In this document: piece after piece, positions 32,690 through 44,969 of the stretch
How positions within the stretch are numbered: the stretch's first letter is position 1
How the letters are laid out: every line of letters starts with the position of its first letter
Assembly (NCBI GenBank): GCA_030867875.1
Contig: JAOWCC010001501.1
Coordinates: 14,599,524-14,663,523 of the forward strand
Source: Actinernus sp. WN-2022
Taxonomy: Eukaryota > Cnidaria > Anthozoa > Actiniaria > Actinernidae
Direction of reading: 5' to 3'
Length of the DNA: 64,000 nt
The notes under the pieces: generated by a model
The model's database searches: none
Seen by the model: only the letters and a program-made list of their open reading frames with translations
What the model was told of the DNA's origin: nothing
Made by a program: the position numbers and the translations under genes

Positions 32690-32854
32690 CAGGGCTAAAA
32701 ATAACGGCCGGTCATCGGACAATGTCCGGCCAGAAATGGAACTTGTCCGGTCAAATCTTTGCCTTGCCGGTCATGTTGACCAGTCAATGTTACTTCAGTT
32801 TCAACCAAATACTGATCTTGACCGGCGACTGACGGGCCATTATTTTTAGCCCTG
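32690..32854. mobile_element. 165-bp MITE, CATAT target duplication
   Basis: Ends CAGGGCTAAAAATAA and complement. CATAT lies on both sides (32,685-32,689; 32,855-32,859) and occurs once in the empty unit near 35,832. CAGGG-type ends recall hAT, but the duplication is 5 bp rather than 8. Postdates the tandem duplication. Confidence 0.88.
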
Positions 32855-35800
32855 CATATGCAGATGACTTTAAGCCACCGGTTTTGAAAATCATCCTTAT
32901 TTTTCAATCGCTCCAAACTTACCAGAGTTGAAATACAGTGTACTTTGTTGAAAGTAATCCCAACGAACACTCTTCTTCCCCGCCGAACCACAGACAATGA
33001 TGGACTTCGGCCGCAAAGCTAAACAACACGAAACTCGTCCGCTTTGATTTTGTTTCAGTAGAGCCATTTCCTCCGTTTATCAGCTGTAACACAAGCTGCT
33101 GGGACGTTTAGGGTTTCGAGTCCTTCATCAGTGCAATTAGGGAAGAGATATAAACTACAATAAATACTTTCCGAGACAAACAGACTTGACTGTATACGCG
33201 GCGTGATGGCGATAATTTCACAAGTTCACTTGCGCTCGCGACGAGTTGAGCCATTTGAAAATTCAAGGACCCTGGAACTAACTGAGAAGGCGGCTGTATT
33301 TCAGGCTAGTTATCAAACTCAATGCAATGAGGGTTTCTTCAGTTTTCCCCATATTAACAGACATGTAACAGTATATTAATGTCTCTCAATCTAGTAGAAA
33401 GACTCTCTAAGCTGTGTAGTTGACCTGACAGTTCAGTTACCCATTGACAGACGGTGGTATTGCCTAATTTTACGCCGGGAATAGATTTCTGACAATGACT
33501 CATAGAAATCGATATCTCCTTGTCTCGCCTTGTCTGAGAGCTTTGACCTTTGTTATCTGAGCGCGCCTGACGAAATCTACCCTGAGATTATAATTCGATA
33601 CCTTTTATATCTAAACGTGTTTAGAAACACTTAAGCTGATCGAACAATGGGCTCCTGTGTAATCTGATTGGTTGCTGGCGCATTTCAGCGACACAAAAAA
33701 TAATAATAACAAGAGGCCCTGATTGGCCTTAACTCGGGCCACCTATAAATAGGTTAATACATGGAGTTCTAGCATATTTTTGTGTCATACATGGTTTGTA
33801 CTAGGGGACCGGATAATTGATTCACTTCTGATGCTTGTGATAATTTATGGACCCATGGACCTTTTGCAGGAATGCAATAATGTGGCTGTACTAGATGGCA
33901 AACAAATATTTAAAGCCACTTGTACGAGATTGGTAGTGTTATTAGCAAAACCTGTTTGTAAATGCTATTTTCCACCTTCTTACAATTCTCAACCTCCAAA
34001 GGTGGTCACGGTCACTTACAGGAGCTTCTAATTGCAAAGTTTTACTAATAATTAAAACTAGGTTGCATAAGGGTGGTCGCTGAAGGGACTGGTCAGAAAT
34101 TAGCAGGGGAAGGGGTTGTGAAAGGGGGAGGATCATATTGTTTTGAATCCCCAAAACTGGATGGTCATAAATATTGGGCAACTGAAAAAGGATTGGTTAT
34201 AGGGGAGAAAGGGTCAACAAATTTCATACTAATACATACTATACATTTTTAGACTTTTTTATCTCCACCCCACCCCCTTTGCACCTCCCCTGCTAATTTT
34301 TGACCAGTCTCTAATGTTTAATAAAATATTGTGTGCATTGAAAAATAACTTTATTTAATGAGGGTAACACCAACCACGAGTTAAAAACGAGTGAACACAA
34401 GTAGAACACGAGTGACTGCAAGTAAGCTAGGTTACCCTAGGATAACACAGGTAGCTCAAAATGCTCGGATGCAAATACTATTGTTAATCTGTTCTAACTC
34501 CACAGTACACCAGTGAACACGAGTGTATAATTGTTCATTATTTAATTTAACACTATAATTAAAAGAACTAAGAGAAACAACCCGAGGAATCAATAGACCT
34601 CATTTCCAGTGGTAACGAGTTCCATAAAATAAGAGCAGATACCAAAACATCCGAAGTCCACATGATTTCAAATTATACTTCACGATCTTGAATAAATGCT
34701 GACTTGCCGAGCATAGCTTCGGGACTTGTCGAACTAGTAGCTTGTTGAAGAAATTAAATGCTCTTGCAATTGATTGTTTATTTGTTTCATGAAAGAAGTA
34801 CACGTGCTTTGGGTAACAAATTTCATAATTTCTACCGGATTAAAAACACAATCAAACCCATGAATTTCCCCGGTGCTTCGAATATGATTTGACCTCGGCA
34901 GGAAGCCAGTAATATTCGTTTAGGACTTCAGATTCAAATTGGATTTACGAAAGCACAAGCAAACAAATACTCTTGGTAGCTTGAAATGTACCAGGCATCA
35001 CAGACACATATTAAATAGAGCGATAATTAGAACAAAAAGCAAATAACAGACAAACTGAGAGGGTTTTTTTCACTCATGAATGCAGTTCGAATTTATGAGT
35101 GAAAAAATGCGTCTGTACCAGGCTATGTTTCGATTTCCAAAGTCTTATCCTGTTCAGTTTATACGGTTTCCAATGACAAATCCAACTTCTAGTAGCTTGT
35201 CGAAGTAAAATGCTCTCGTTGTTTATTTGTTTCATGAAAGAAGTAGACATGCGCTTTGGGTAACGAATTTCATTATTTCTAGCGGATTAAAAACACAATC
35301 GAACCCATGCATTTTCCCCGGATGCTTCGAATATGATTTGACCTCGGCAGGAAGCCAGTGTATTCCTGTACGAGTGGAACTTTTCACAACCACGCTTGGT
35401 AGTTTGAAATGTACTCGACATCACAGACACACAGACTTTAAAACAGAGCGATAATGAAAATAAAAGAACGAAAAGCACAATAACAGACTATAGAATCCTC
35501 GTAAGTCTTGCAACGATCCCGAAACACGATCCCGTAAATTTTGAATGAGTAAGTCTATTGAGTCTTGACAACACAGTGACGACAAGTCTTGAATAAAATC
35601 CCGTTCGTTAAGTCGAGTTTTAATTTAATTGAGGTCTGGCACACAATCTTGGCCCGTAGATAATTCCGATTTCTATCCTTTGTCGTGAAACTGTCAGCAG
35701 AGTCCGCTGAAAGTGTGTGGACAATCTTTAGAGAATTCTGAAAAAAAAAAATTACAGAAGACCCGGCAAGCAGGCTACTTTGCTTCCCGTTCGCCGAAGT

Positions 35801-38674
35801 ACTAGATTCGGCTACCATGTATATTTATGTCATATGCAGATGACTTTAAGCCACCGGTTTTGAAAATCATCCTTATTTTTCAATCGCTCCAAACTTACCA
35901 GAGTTGAAATACAGTGTACTTTGTTGAAAGTAATCCCAACGAACACTCTTCTTCCCCGCCGAACCACAGACAATGATGGACTTCGGCCGCAAAGCTAAAC
36001 AACACGAAACTCGTCCGCTTTGATTTTGTTTCAGTAGAGCCATTTCCTCCGTTTATCAGCTGTAACACAAGCTGCTGGGACGTTTAGGGTTTCGAGTCCT
36101 TCATCAGTGCAATTAGGGAAGAGATATAAACTACAATAAATACTTTCCGAGACAAACAGACTTGACTGTATACGCGGCGTGATGGCGATAATTTCACAAG
36201 TTCACTTGCGCTCGCGACGAGTTGAGCCATTTGAAAATTCAAGGACCCTGGAACTAACTGAGAAGGCGGCTGTATTTCAGGCTAGTTATCAAACTCAATG
36301 CAATGAGGGTTTCTTCAGTTTTCCCCATATTAACAGACATGTAACAGTATATTAATGTCTCTCAATCTAGCAGAAAGACTCTCTAAGCTGTGTAGTTGAC
36401 CTGACAGTTCAGTTACCCATTGACAGACGGTGGTATTGCCTAATTTTACGCCGGGAATAGATTTCTGACAATGACTCATAGAAATCGATATCTCCTTGTC
36501 TCGCCTTGTCTGAGAGCTTTGACCTTTGTTATCTGAGCGCGCCTGACGAAATATCGAACAATGGGCTCCTGTGTAATCTGATTGGTTGCTGGCGCATTTC
36601 AGCGACACAAAAAATAATAATAATAATAATAAACGGCTTGCATTTTCTGACTCGAGCCGGCCAAAGGCCCGGCCCGAGTAAATAGCGATATTCATATAAA
36701 CGGTTACAATATAGTACGTAGAGATAGGGATCGAAAAGGTGGGGGAGTTGCTTTCTATATTCGCTCAAACATTAATTACATATTGAGATCAGACTTGCAC
36801 CTGACAGATTTGGAAAATTTGTGTATTGAAATCTGCAAACCCAGATCTAAACCTTTCCTGGTATCGACCTGGTATAGACCTCCCAGTTCAAAAATAGATA
36901 TATTTAATCATTTCGAATTGCTTGTCCAACAATTAGATTTGGAGGACAAGGAATTTTATATTCTGGGAGATCTGAATTGCAATTTCGCTACAGATATCAG
37001 GGATAACAACACACACACACTCCAAAATATTATCGATATTTATAATTTAACTCAAACGATCGCTGAACCAACTCGTATTACTGCAACAACAAAATCTTTG
37101 ATCGATGTAATATTAACAAACCGCCCAGATAGACTGACTCTCTCTGGAGTATCACATTTAAGTATCAGCGATCACAGCCTCGTCTATGCATATCGCAAAA
37201 TAGCAATTAATTCTTCGTCCAAAGGCCCGCATAGCATTTATTATAGAAAATTCAATCATTTCAACTCAACCCAATTCCGCAGGGACATTTCCCTTCAACC
37301 TTGGCAGTCACTATTGTGTATAACTGATGTCAATGAAATGTGGCGCAAATGGAAAGAGCTTTTTCTTAATGTAGCAGATAAGCACGCGCCACTAAGAACA
37401 AAACGAGTCCGTGCGGCTAAGTCTCCATGGATTACATCTGAATTGAAAGACTTAATGCGCCGTAGGGACCGACTGAAAATTAAAGCCATACAGTCTAATA
37501 ACCTGCGTGATTGGGCTGAGTTCAAATTATCTAGAAACATGGTAAACAACGAAATTAAGAAAGCAAAGGCTTCCTACTATAAGGAAACATTTCACAATTG
37601 TGCTGGTGATTCCCGAAGGACATGGCAGACCATTAACGAGTTAAGCTCGCGCAAAGCGAACAAACTTTCTAATATAAATTTACTCGAACATGGCGGTGAT
37701 ACACTTAGTAACCCTGCGGAAATAGCAGACGCTTTCAATGAACATTTTACTAATGTCGCCCAAAAGATAAGCGAAGAGCTACAACCTGCCAGAAATTCCT
37801 TCGAAGATTGTTTACCAGAGATCTCTCCAAATTCTGCATTTTCTATTAACGAAGTTGATAGCCTCCATGTCTTCCAACTGATTTCAAAATTAGACAAGTC
37901 TAAGTCAACGGGCCTGGACAATATCCCAGCAAAATTGTTAAAAGAGTGTGCGGATATTGTTTCAGAATCCCTCTCCTGGTTATTTAACCGATCAATAGCC
38001 ACTGGTGTTTTTCCAACCGAACTACAGTGTTCCAAAGTATCCCCGATTATAAGAAAGGGAAACACATTGACCCTGATAACTATCGTCCCATATCAGTCAT
38101 TCCAATCGTCGCTAAAATTTTCGAAAGGCTTGTATATAACCAATTGTTTACTTATATCAATGACAACAAACTCTTATCAAGCAAACAATCCGGTTTCAGA
38201 CGTTTACATTCCACTTTGACGGCTTTGCTGGAAGCAACTGATGATTGGGCGCTAAATATCGACCGGGGAAACATAAATGCTGTTGTTTTTCTAGACCTCA
38301 AAAAGGCCTTTGATACCGTCAATCATAGTATTTTACTGTCTAAACTTGAGTATTACGGTATCAAAGGAAAAGCCCACGATTGGTTTTCATCCTACTTAAA
38401 TCAACGCTCTCAAAAATGTTTTGTCAACGGGTCTTTGTCAGGAACACGCTATCTCAGTCATGGCAATCATCAAGGAACAATCCTTGGTCCATTGTTGTTT
38501 CTATTATTTATCAATGATCTGCCTCACTGCGTTTTAAACTCTACACCAAGAATGTATGCTGACGATACCAGTCTAACCTTCTCAAGTAATGACATTGATG
38601 TTTTAAGCAACAACATTGTATCTGATCTAGCATGCGTTCATGAGTGGCTTAGAGCTAACAAGCTAACATTAAAT

Positions 38675-39596
38675 ATTATTCAAAAACTCATGAATAATTA
38701 ATGAGCATTTTGTCCAATCAGATGAAGCAAATCAGTCACGTGCATGCTCCTTTATACCTGATAAATCTCATCATACTAAAAGGGCCCGCGGAGGGATTTG
38801 AATTCTGTCCCAGGGGGAAACGGGGTTAATGATTGAGACAATGGAATTTCTATTGATGTTTCAGCTTTCTCATTGAATTGCTAATTAGGATGAACGTTTT
38901 ATATAAAGAATACCAATGAACATGAAATTTTATATAAAGTTTCATCCTAATTAAGAATTCACTGATAAAGACCCAAAGGTAACAAAAAGTACACGGAACA
39001 TAAGGTACCTAGATAATAAATTTTGCACTAAATTTACTAATATCAGCAGACTACCGAGATATACACAGATAATATTTTTAAAATGAAGTTATCCAACTAC
39101 CCGCATTACTTGTTTACCGAGCCACTGTTTAGTTCCAATTATTAAACCAAACTTTAAGCCGTAAAATAATAAAAACGTACATTAAACTTACATAGTTTGT
39201 GCCAGAGTCAAAAATTTAGAGTCTGCCGTCATGTCAGTCACATCGCTTTCCAAGTCTTGAACTTTATCGAGGTAAACCACGACACCAAATCGTTCATTGC
39301 GAAACGCCGCTTCAAAAACATAGTATGGTAATTTTTTCATGTCATTCCCTTGAGATGTTCGTAATTGCAGGCGGTGATTACTCGAATATTTTGCATGGCG
39401 TTGTGAATACAAAGGTTCAATGGTTCATTAAGTAACCATTCCCTTGAGATGTGCGTCTTTCTTTCATTGCATTCTTGAAGCGTTTTTGAAGCCGTTTAAA
39501 ACACTCACAGCACGTGTTTTATCAAGTCTAAAAATTCTCGGGCTTCGCCCTCGAATTTTTAAACTTGATAAAACACTGCTGTTCGTGTTTTAAACA
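38675..39596. mobile_element. Insertion in LINE-C RT with foldback end
   Basis: The LINE-C frame stops at 38,674 and resumes at about 39,597. The inserted DNA has an inverted pair at about 38,888-38,956 and, at its right end, a GTGTTTTATCAAGT...ACTTGATAAAACAC foldback with a CTCGGGCTTCGCCCTCG core (39,520-39,576). No target duplication or clear TIRs were found, so it may be composite. Confidence 0.65.
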
Positions 39597-40608
39597 GTAC
39601 GTAAGACAGAGTTCATGCTTATTAGTTCTAGACAAAAACTACATACTCTATCACAAACCGTCATATCCTCTATAAATAATATTGCAATCAAGCAAGTCAA
39701 AACGGCCAAATCACTAGGCGTGCATATTGATGAAAACCTGTCGTGGGAAAAAAACATTGAAATTACGTCTAAGAAAATTGCCACAGGCATTGGAGCCATA
39801 AAACGTATCAGACCCTTTGTTCCATTTAAAGTATTACCAAGCGTGTACAATGCATTGGTCCAACCACACTTTGACTATTGTAGTCAAGTGTGGGAAAATT
39901 TTAACAAGGGTCTAAGTGACAAACTACAAAAACTCCAGAACGGTGCTGCCCGTGTTCTTTTAAACGCTTCATATGACTCCAATGCTGAACGATTATTCAA
40001 AACGTTGGGCTGGAAGAATCTGAAGACTCAGAGGCTTATTCATTTATCGATAATGGTCTTCAAATGTCTAAATAATCTTGCTCCCGAATATCTTTGTTCT
40101 AAATTCATAGCACGAAATGAGATTACTAATTATGTTCTTAGAGATTCTTCCTTCAAACTTGCTGTTCCATATCCACGCACAAATTATTGCAAGCGCAGCT
40201 TCAGCTATCGTGGAGCAACCCTATGGAACAGCCTGCCAAGTGATATACGGAAAGAAAAATCTCTAATATCTTTCAAGAATAAAATTAACTGCTACGACTT
40301 CACAAATACGCCATTGTAATTAATTTAGATCACACGGCGCTCATGTAAAACAGGAATTAGTATAATAGGGATTATAGAGTTGTAGAGTAGAATTATAATT
40401 CTTTTATATAGTAGTATTTTTAGCATACCAATATTAGTAGTTTTTTTTTTATAAGTAATATTTTAGTATACCAATATTATTAGTTTCATAATGTTAGTAG
40501 AAGTTTATATCACTATAATTAATATAATTATTATATCTTTTACTCCAAATGTTATACCTGATGAGCCACACCGTGTTTAAATAAAGATTGATTGATTGAT
40601 TGATTGAT

Positions 40609-41700
40609 AGCAATGCTTATTTAGTACATGGCTAAACAAATGTCTTATTTGTCTTTCTAGATTTACCGCGATTTATACTATTGAGGGTTACTGATTTCTA
40701 AAATCGAGCATTATGCTTTTGAGCGTCACTCCTCAATAGAGAGAATTATGCTCAAAATTATGCTCGTGGTTCAGCATTATGCCCAACCCCCCACCCACAC
40801 CAAAAAAAAAGACAACTTATGATTATTATTCAAACATTTAATGAACCAAAATGGACAAAGTCCAAACTGCGGTGGAGTACAGTAAACGTACTACTAATTA
40901 AAAGCTAATCAGTAAGTCAACTGTATCAGCCAAGCCTTAGGAACCTGGCATAATGAGGCAACCAGGCTTCGAATAAGGTAACCAAGCCTCCAAATATGCA
41001 AAAAAGTACTAGAAACGCGCCAAAGGCTTTTTTAACTAGCAATATGAGACTTTTATGCTGCAAAATTTCATCATTATGCCGGCATTATGCTCGATGCTCT
41101 GACCATAGCATTATGCCCAAAATTATGCCGGCATAATCCGGCTGACCCTACTGATTTCATGTCATGGCGTCTCAGCAACTACATTCCGGTGTTTACTGCC
41201 CGGATTAATCTAATTAAATGTGTTTAACCCCGCACGCGATCAACTATCTTATACGTCACATGAAGCTTCAATTATGCCTCGACAGAACTACTCACAGTTT
41301 ACAACTTGAATGTAACACAACGTCTATATTGTATTATCTAGATTTATGATTATCAATAAACTAGAATATAATTATGTCAACTAGTTTTCTCAACATTAGC
41401 TCTGATTGCCGTAATTTAATGAGGAAAAATGAGTCACATTCGTACGCTAGCTGCACGAATACTGGTTAAAATTGTTGAAAAGAGTTATGGTTGCTAGTTG
41501 AATATTAGTTATATAAGTTGTAGTAGTTACATATTTGATTCAATAAAAAACAGAAATTTTTTTTTAAACAATTTTACAAACAAAATGTGTAGTCCAAGGT
41601 TGCAGATCCCGTTCCGGTCCCGCTTACGTAACTAAAGTCACGTGACTAATGATGTCATCAGCTTGGAGTCACGTGTCATCAATGTTTGCTCTAGAGGGGG
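40609..41700. other. Non-coding stretch with ATTATGC-rich segment
   Basis: 40,700-41,150 has many CATTATGC/GCATAAT repeats. A near-direct repeat TACTGATTTC flanks it (about 40,688 and 41,150), so it may be a decayed transposon. No coding sequence seen. Confidence 0.4.
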
Positions 41701-41780
41701 AATGTTGACCAAGTTTGCAATTTAGAGAAGTTTACCACGTTCCATCCACTTTCCATGAGTCCATTCCTATAAATCCTTCA

Positions 41781-41905
41781 GGATCTGTTCGGGTACAATT
41801 GGGGATCTGTTCGGGTTCTGGGATCTGTTCAGGTACAATTGGGGATCTGTTCGGGTCCTGGGATCTGTTCGGGTACTGGGATCTGTTCGGGTCCTGTACA
41901 GAGCC
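41781..41905 (+). repeat. Minisatellite GGGATCTGTTCGGGTCCT
   Basis: About six units of 17-19 bp, partly in a 34-36-bp higher-order order (GGTACAATT variants). It seems to have expanded from the LINE-D-related inverted fragment just upstream (41,710-41,800). Confidence 0.85.
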
Positions 41906-41939
41906 TGTAGTTAACCTTGTCTAGTTCTTCATAGTAACA

Positions 41940-42475
41940 GTATTCCCAGCTCTCGACAATATATTTGAGAGGCTGCTGGCAGCTCAACTGAACGATTTCT
42001 ACCTTGAGATCCTGTCAGACTTTATATCCGCTTATAGAAAGCAATTCACTCAGCTGCGAAACGTCTTTATTGCGGCTAACAGAGGACTGGAGATCAATGC
42101 GGGATAAAGGGGAGTTAGTAGCGGTCGTATCTGTGGACCTGTCGAAAGCTTTTGACGTAATCCCTCACTCACTGCTCCTAGCGAAGCTAAGAGCGTACGG
42201 AGTCGACGATAACAGCTGCGCCTTACTCAGAGAGTACTGACTTGAACGGCAGGAAGCAGAGGATTAAGATCGGAGATACTTTCTCAAGCTGGGATACAGT
42301 TAAGCGAGGAGTGCCTCAGGGGAGCGTCTTAGGGCCAATGTTTTTAAATATATTTATAAATGATCTGTTTTATCACGTGAAACGGACTCAACTCAACGCG
42401 TAAGCGGACGACCAACAATTATACGATTCAGATGTTGATCCTGTCGCCCTGGATGCTCGTCTAATAAGCGATGTG
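41940..42475 (+). pseudogene. LINE-D reverse transcriptase remnant
   Basis: Segments in shifted frames: IFERLLAAQLNDFYLEI, VAVVSVDLSKAFDVIPHS (finger/palm), VKRGVPQGSVLGPM, and a YADD-like site whose first residue is now a stop (near 42,402). Decayed. A LINE fragment without 5' or 3' ends. Confidence 0.75.
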
Positions 42476-42859
42476 CCATGATATTGGGCGCCACAGATTA
42501 CCAATTTTCTTTCCCTGTAAATTGCTGGTTTTCACTCAATCCCCAGAGATTCAAATGACAAAGGGTATGGCGGCCATGTTGGTGCCCCAACAAAAGAAGA
42601 TAACGAAGCCTGAATTTCAGCCGTCTCCTCCGGTTCGTTCCTCCCGAGAGAGACGTCTGAATCCAATAGCCGATAATGCCGTCCAGTGACGTCACTACCA
42701 GAAAACCTGGTAGTGATCTTTGATTGGTTCATATTCTATAATTTCGCATAATTATCATAATTAACTCATCCGAGAAGACGGCAGGATTCACCTTGAATTC
42801 GTAAGGAAAACATCTGAAATGGATTGAAAGTGTCCTGCACAATAACCGGCCGACTGTCC

Positions 42860-44965
42860 TGTAAACATGTACAAGCTTGCTAATGTATCGCCTATTCCAA
42901 AAGAGTCTCCTCTAATTTCCAGTAATCAGCTGATACCTATTTCTTTGACTAACATCATAATGAGACTTTTCGAAAGAATAGTATACAGAAAATATTTACA
43001 TGAAACTCTTAAATCGGTAATAGGTTCTGACCAGTTTGCATATAAAGAGGGTCACACTTCCACTATGGCCCTTATTAAGTGCTATCATACATGGCTTAAG
43101 CTGCTCGACAATCAGTCTATTGATTTTGTTCGCGTTTTCTCCTTTGATTTTAGTAAGGCCTTTGATTCAGTTACTGATAATATAGTATGTGATAAACTCA
43201 AACAGATTGACATTAACCCGTATATTATTAAAGGGGCTGGGTCAGCGCTCATTCGTTACCAGTCTATCGCACGGCCAAAGGCAAAATTTGATTTCCGACT
43301 CCGGGAGTACGAAATCAAACCTCCCTCCGAAGGAACCTTTCAGGAATCTATTTCCATCGCTCTTATTTCGAACCTCTAAAACATTTTTTTTGCAGGAACG
43401 TTTTGTTTAGCATTCATTCTAAATGTAGAGTATTTCATTTTTACATTTTTTGTTTGAAATTCTGATGAATGAAGGCTCTGGAGGAAGGGGAGCAGAGGTA
43501 AACGAGTCGGGGCAGGAAGAAAGAAAACGCCTGCCTTGAAGCAATCAGTGACGAAAAAAATAAATGACCGACACTGGAAAAGCCAACATGCTGCTATATA
43601 CTTAAGCAAACAAATATTCAAAACCTGGCGGGAGCTAAAGGCCAAGGAACTTTTGGTAGTGACTCGGCCTCAAGAGTAGTTGATTGAGATTGTTGCCACA
43701 CGAAAATGTTTAGTGTTTGACTCAGGGTATAACAAGAAGTAACGCCAGAAGATAAATAACATTGCCTAAAACCTTTTGCTAAAAAGCAATGTTTTATAAA
43801 ACGGACAAAATGAAAGAAGAGAAAGAGTTTATTTTGCGACTTTTCTGAGCACAAGCCAAACCACACCAAAGCCAAGACAAACTCACCAGCCAAAACACAC
43901 CAAAGCCAAGACAAAGGACAACCCGAACTCACCTGAAAACGTTTTCCAGAATCAAAACAAGGTAATAAAACATACCTCAAATTTAGCTGAACCTGCTACT
44001 TTGTCGGCTCTTCAAAAATAATTATTTAGGAAACGGCTAAGTTCGAGCCAAGCTATCTCACTGACTTTAATATTCCAGCGAAGCATTCATAACACTTCAC
44101 GAACGAACCAAGGCTTCACAACAATTATCATGAAAGGAGGCGAATTCCAACTCTCTTTACAAGTCTTTAGAACTCCAAACGATGGGAGTTTTCCGTTCAG
44201 CAAGGCAAGGAACGACGACTAAATTTGAAAACCGTCCGTTCAGCGTTCAAGTCAACACGGGACCAAAACCATGTTGACGATTTTCACAAGATATGGCGCG
44301 AGATTGTCCTAAGCGATGACAAGTAAACAATCCCTAGTATTACATTTGACGAGGTGAAGAGTTTTTGTACACATTTAGCCGGACTTTCATTGCCGTATTT
44401 TCGGATAAATCGAGGTGAACTTCCGTAACTGAATTTTCAGTCTTACACAAAATCTACCCGCTAACATTGAAAGGGTTTCAATCTTACCCTCAACCAATCA
44501 GAAATGAGCTCTCATTGAACTGACCAATCAGACACAATGCTACTGTTGCTTGCGAAAGAAACCATTGCGATTGCAGAGGAATTTTGAATATTTATGATAT
44601 GCTAATTACCTCAAGAGCATACTTACTGCGCACGGGCACCAGGTGACCCAGCCCCTTTAACTGGATACTGATTAGTTTTCTCAGTGGTAGACAACAAAGA
44701 GTCGTAACTGATGGAGTGTCTACTGTCTTTGTAAATATCAATCGAGGAGTCCCACAAGGAACGGTGTTAGGACCAGTGTTATTCTCCCTTATGGTCAATG
44801 TTCATCCATCTAGCAATATGCTAATTAAATATGCGGATGACATTACTCTTACGGTGCCAGTCAGAAAGAACCACGACTCCTCTGCTGCAGAAGTTAATAA
44901 CATTGAGAACTGGTCGTCCAATAATCGTATGACTCTTAATCAGTCTCTAACGCACGAAATTTGAC
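42860..44965 (+). pseudogene. LINE-E reverse transcriptase, split by a TTAA element
   Basis: The left half (42,867-43,227) has PISLTNIIMRLFERIVY and FSFDFSKAFDSVTDNIV. The right half (44,661-44,965) has RGVPQGTVLGPVLFS and KYADDITLTVPV. The open frame continues across the element when a single TTAA is kept. The fragment is truncated at both ends. Confidence 0.8.
43232..44656. mobile_element. 1.4 kb TTAA element in LINE-E
   Basis: Ends AGGGGCTGGGTCA and TGACCCAGCCCCT. TTAA duplicated at 43,228-43,231 and 44,657-44,660. Removing it with one TTAA keeps the RT frame. No transposase ORF; non-autonomous piggyBac/Kolobok-like. Confidence 0.88.
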
Positions 44966-44969
44966 AAAC

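Larger units (their letters stand above)
29973..36681 (+). mobile_element. 6.7 kb Helitron-like insertion, two tandem units
   Basis: It sits inside the LINE-C endonuclease. Unit 1 starts AACAAGACGCCC (29,973). Unit 2 starts AACAAGAGGCCC (33,708). The 3' end is a GAGCCGGCC-AAA-GGCCCGGC-like hairpin closing in CCCGAGTAA at 36,681. From about 30,082/33,916 onward the two units match at a 3,826-bp offset with very few changes, apart from two MITE insertions in unit 1 and a 60-bp gap in unit 2 near 36,551. Interiors hold non-coding DNA, including an older internal duplication (30,955-31,200 versus 31,405-31,630) and a foldback at 31,229-31,269. Confidence 0.8.
29854..40319 (+). pseudogene. LINE-C ORF2: endonuclease and RT in three pieces
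   Basis: The EEP start is at 29,854-29,972 (SLNITSLTKHID, LALNETRLD). It resumes at 36,682 (NGYNIVRRDR, GGGVAFYIR, STWYRPP, LGDLNCNF, SDHSLV) and continues into RT. A single-base loss near 38,047 shifts the frame between 36,783-38,219 and 38,027-38,701 (KKAFDTVNH, MYADDTSLTFSS). A 0.9 kb insertion follows at 38,675, then the RT C-terminus 39,597-40,319 (SLGVHIDENLSW, RGATLWNSLPSDIR). The parts share one family and order. Only the frameshift and insertions inactivate it. Confidence 0.85.
28193..40608 (+). mobile_element. LINE-C, full-length, multiply interrupted
   Basis: The 5' region from about 28,193 has a GCTAGCATT tandem motif, a near-palindrome (GAGTGTAACTGCA and complement) and a (CT)n stretch. 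It carries ORF1 with an SGNH domain, ORF2 with EEP endonuclease and RT, and a 3' UTR with AATAAA followed by an (ATTG)n tail ending at 40,608. Two insertions interrupt it (29,973-36,681; 38,675-39,596). Net LINE length is about 4.8 kb. Microsatellite tail and esterase-type ORF1 fit CR1/L2-related LINEs. Confidence 0.85.
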
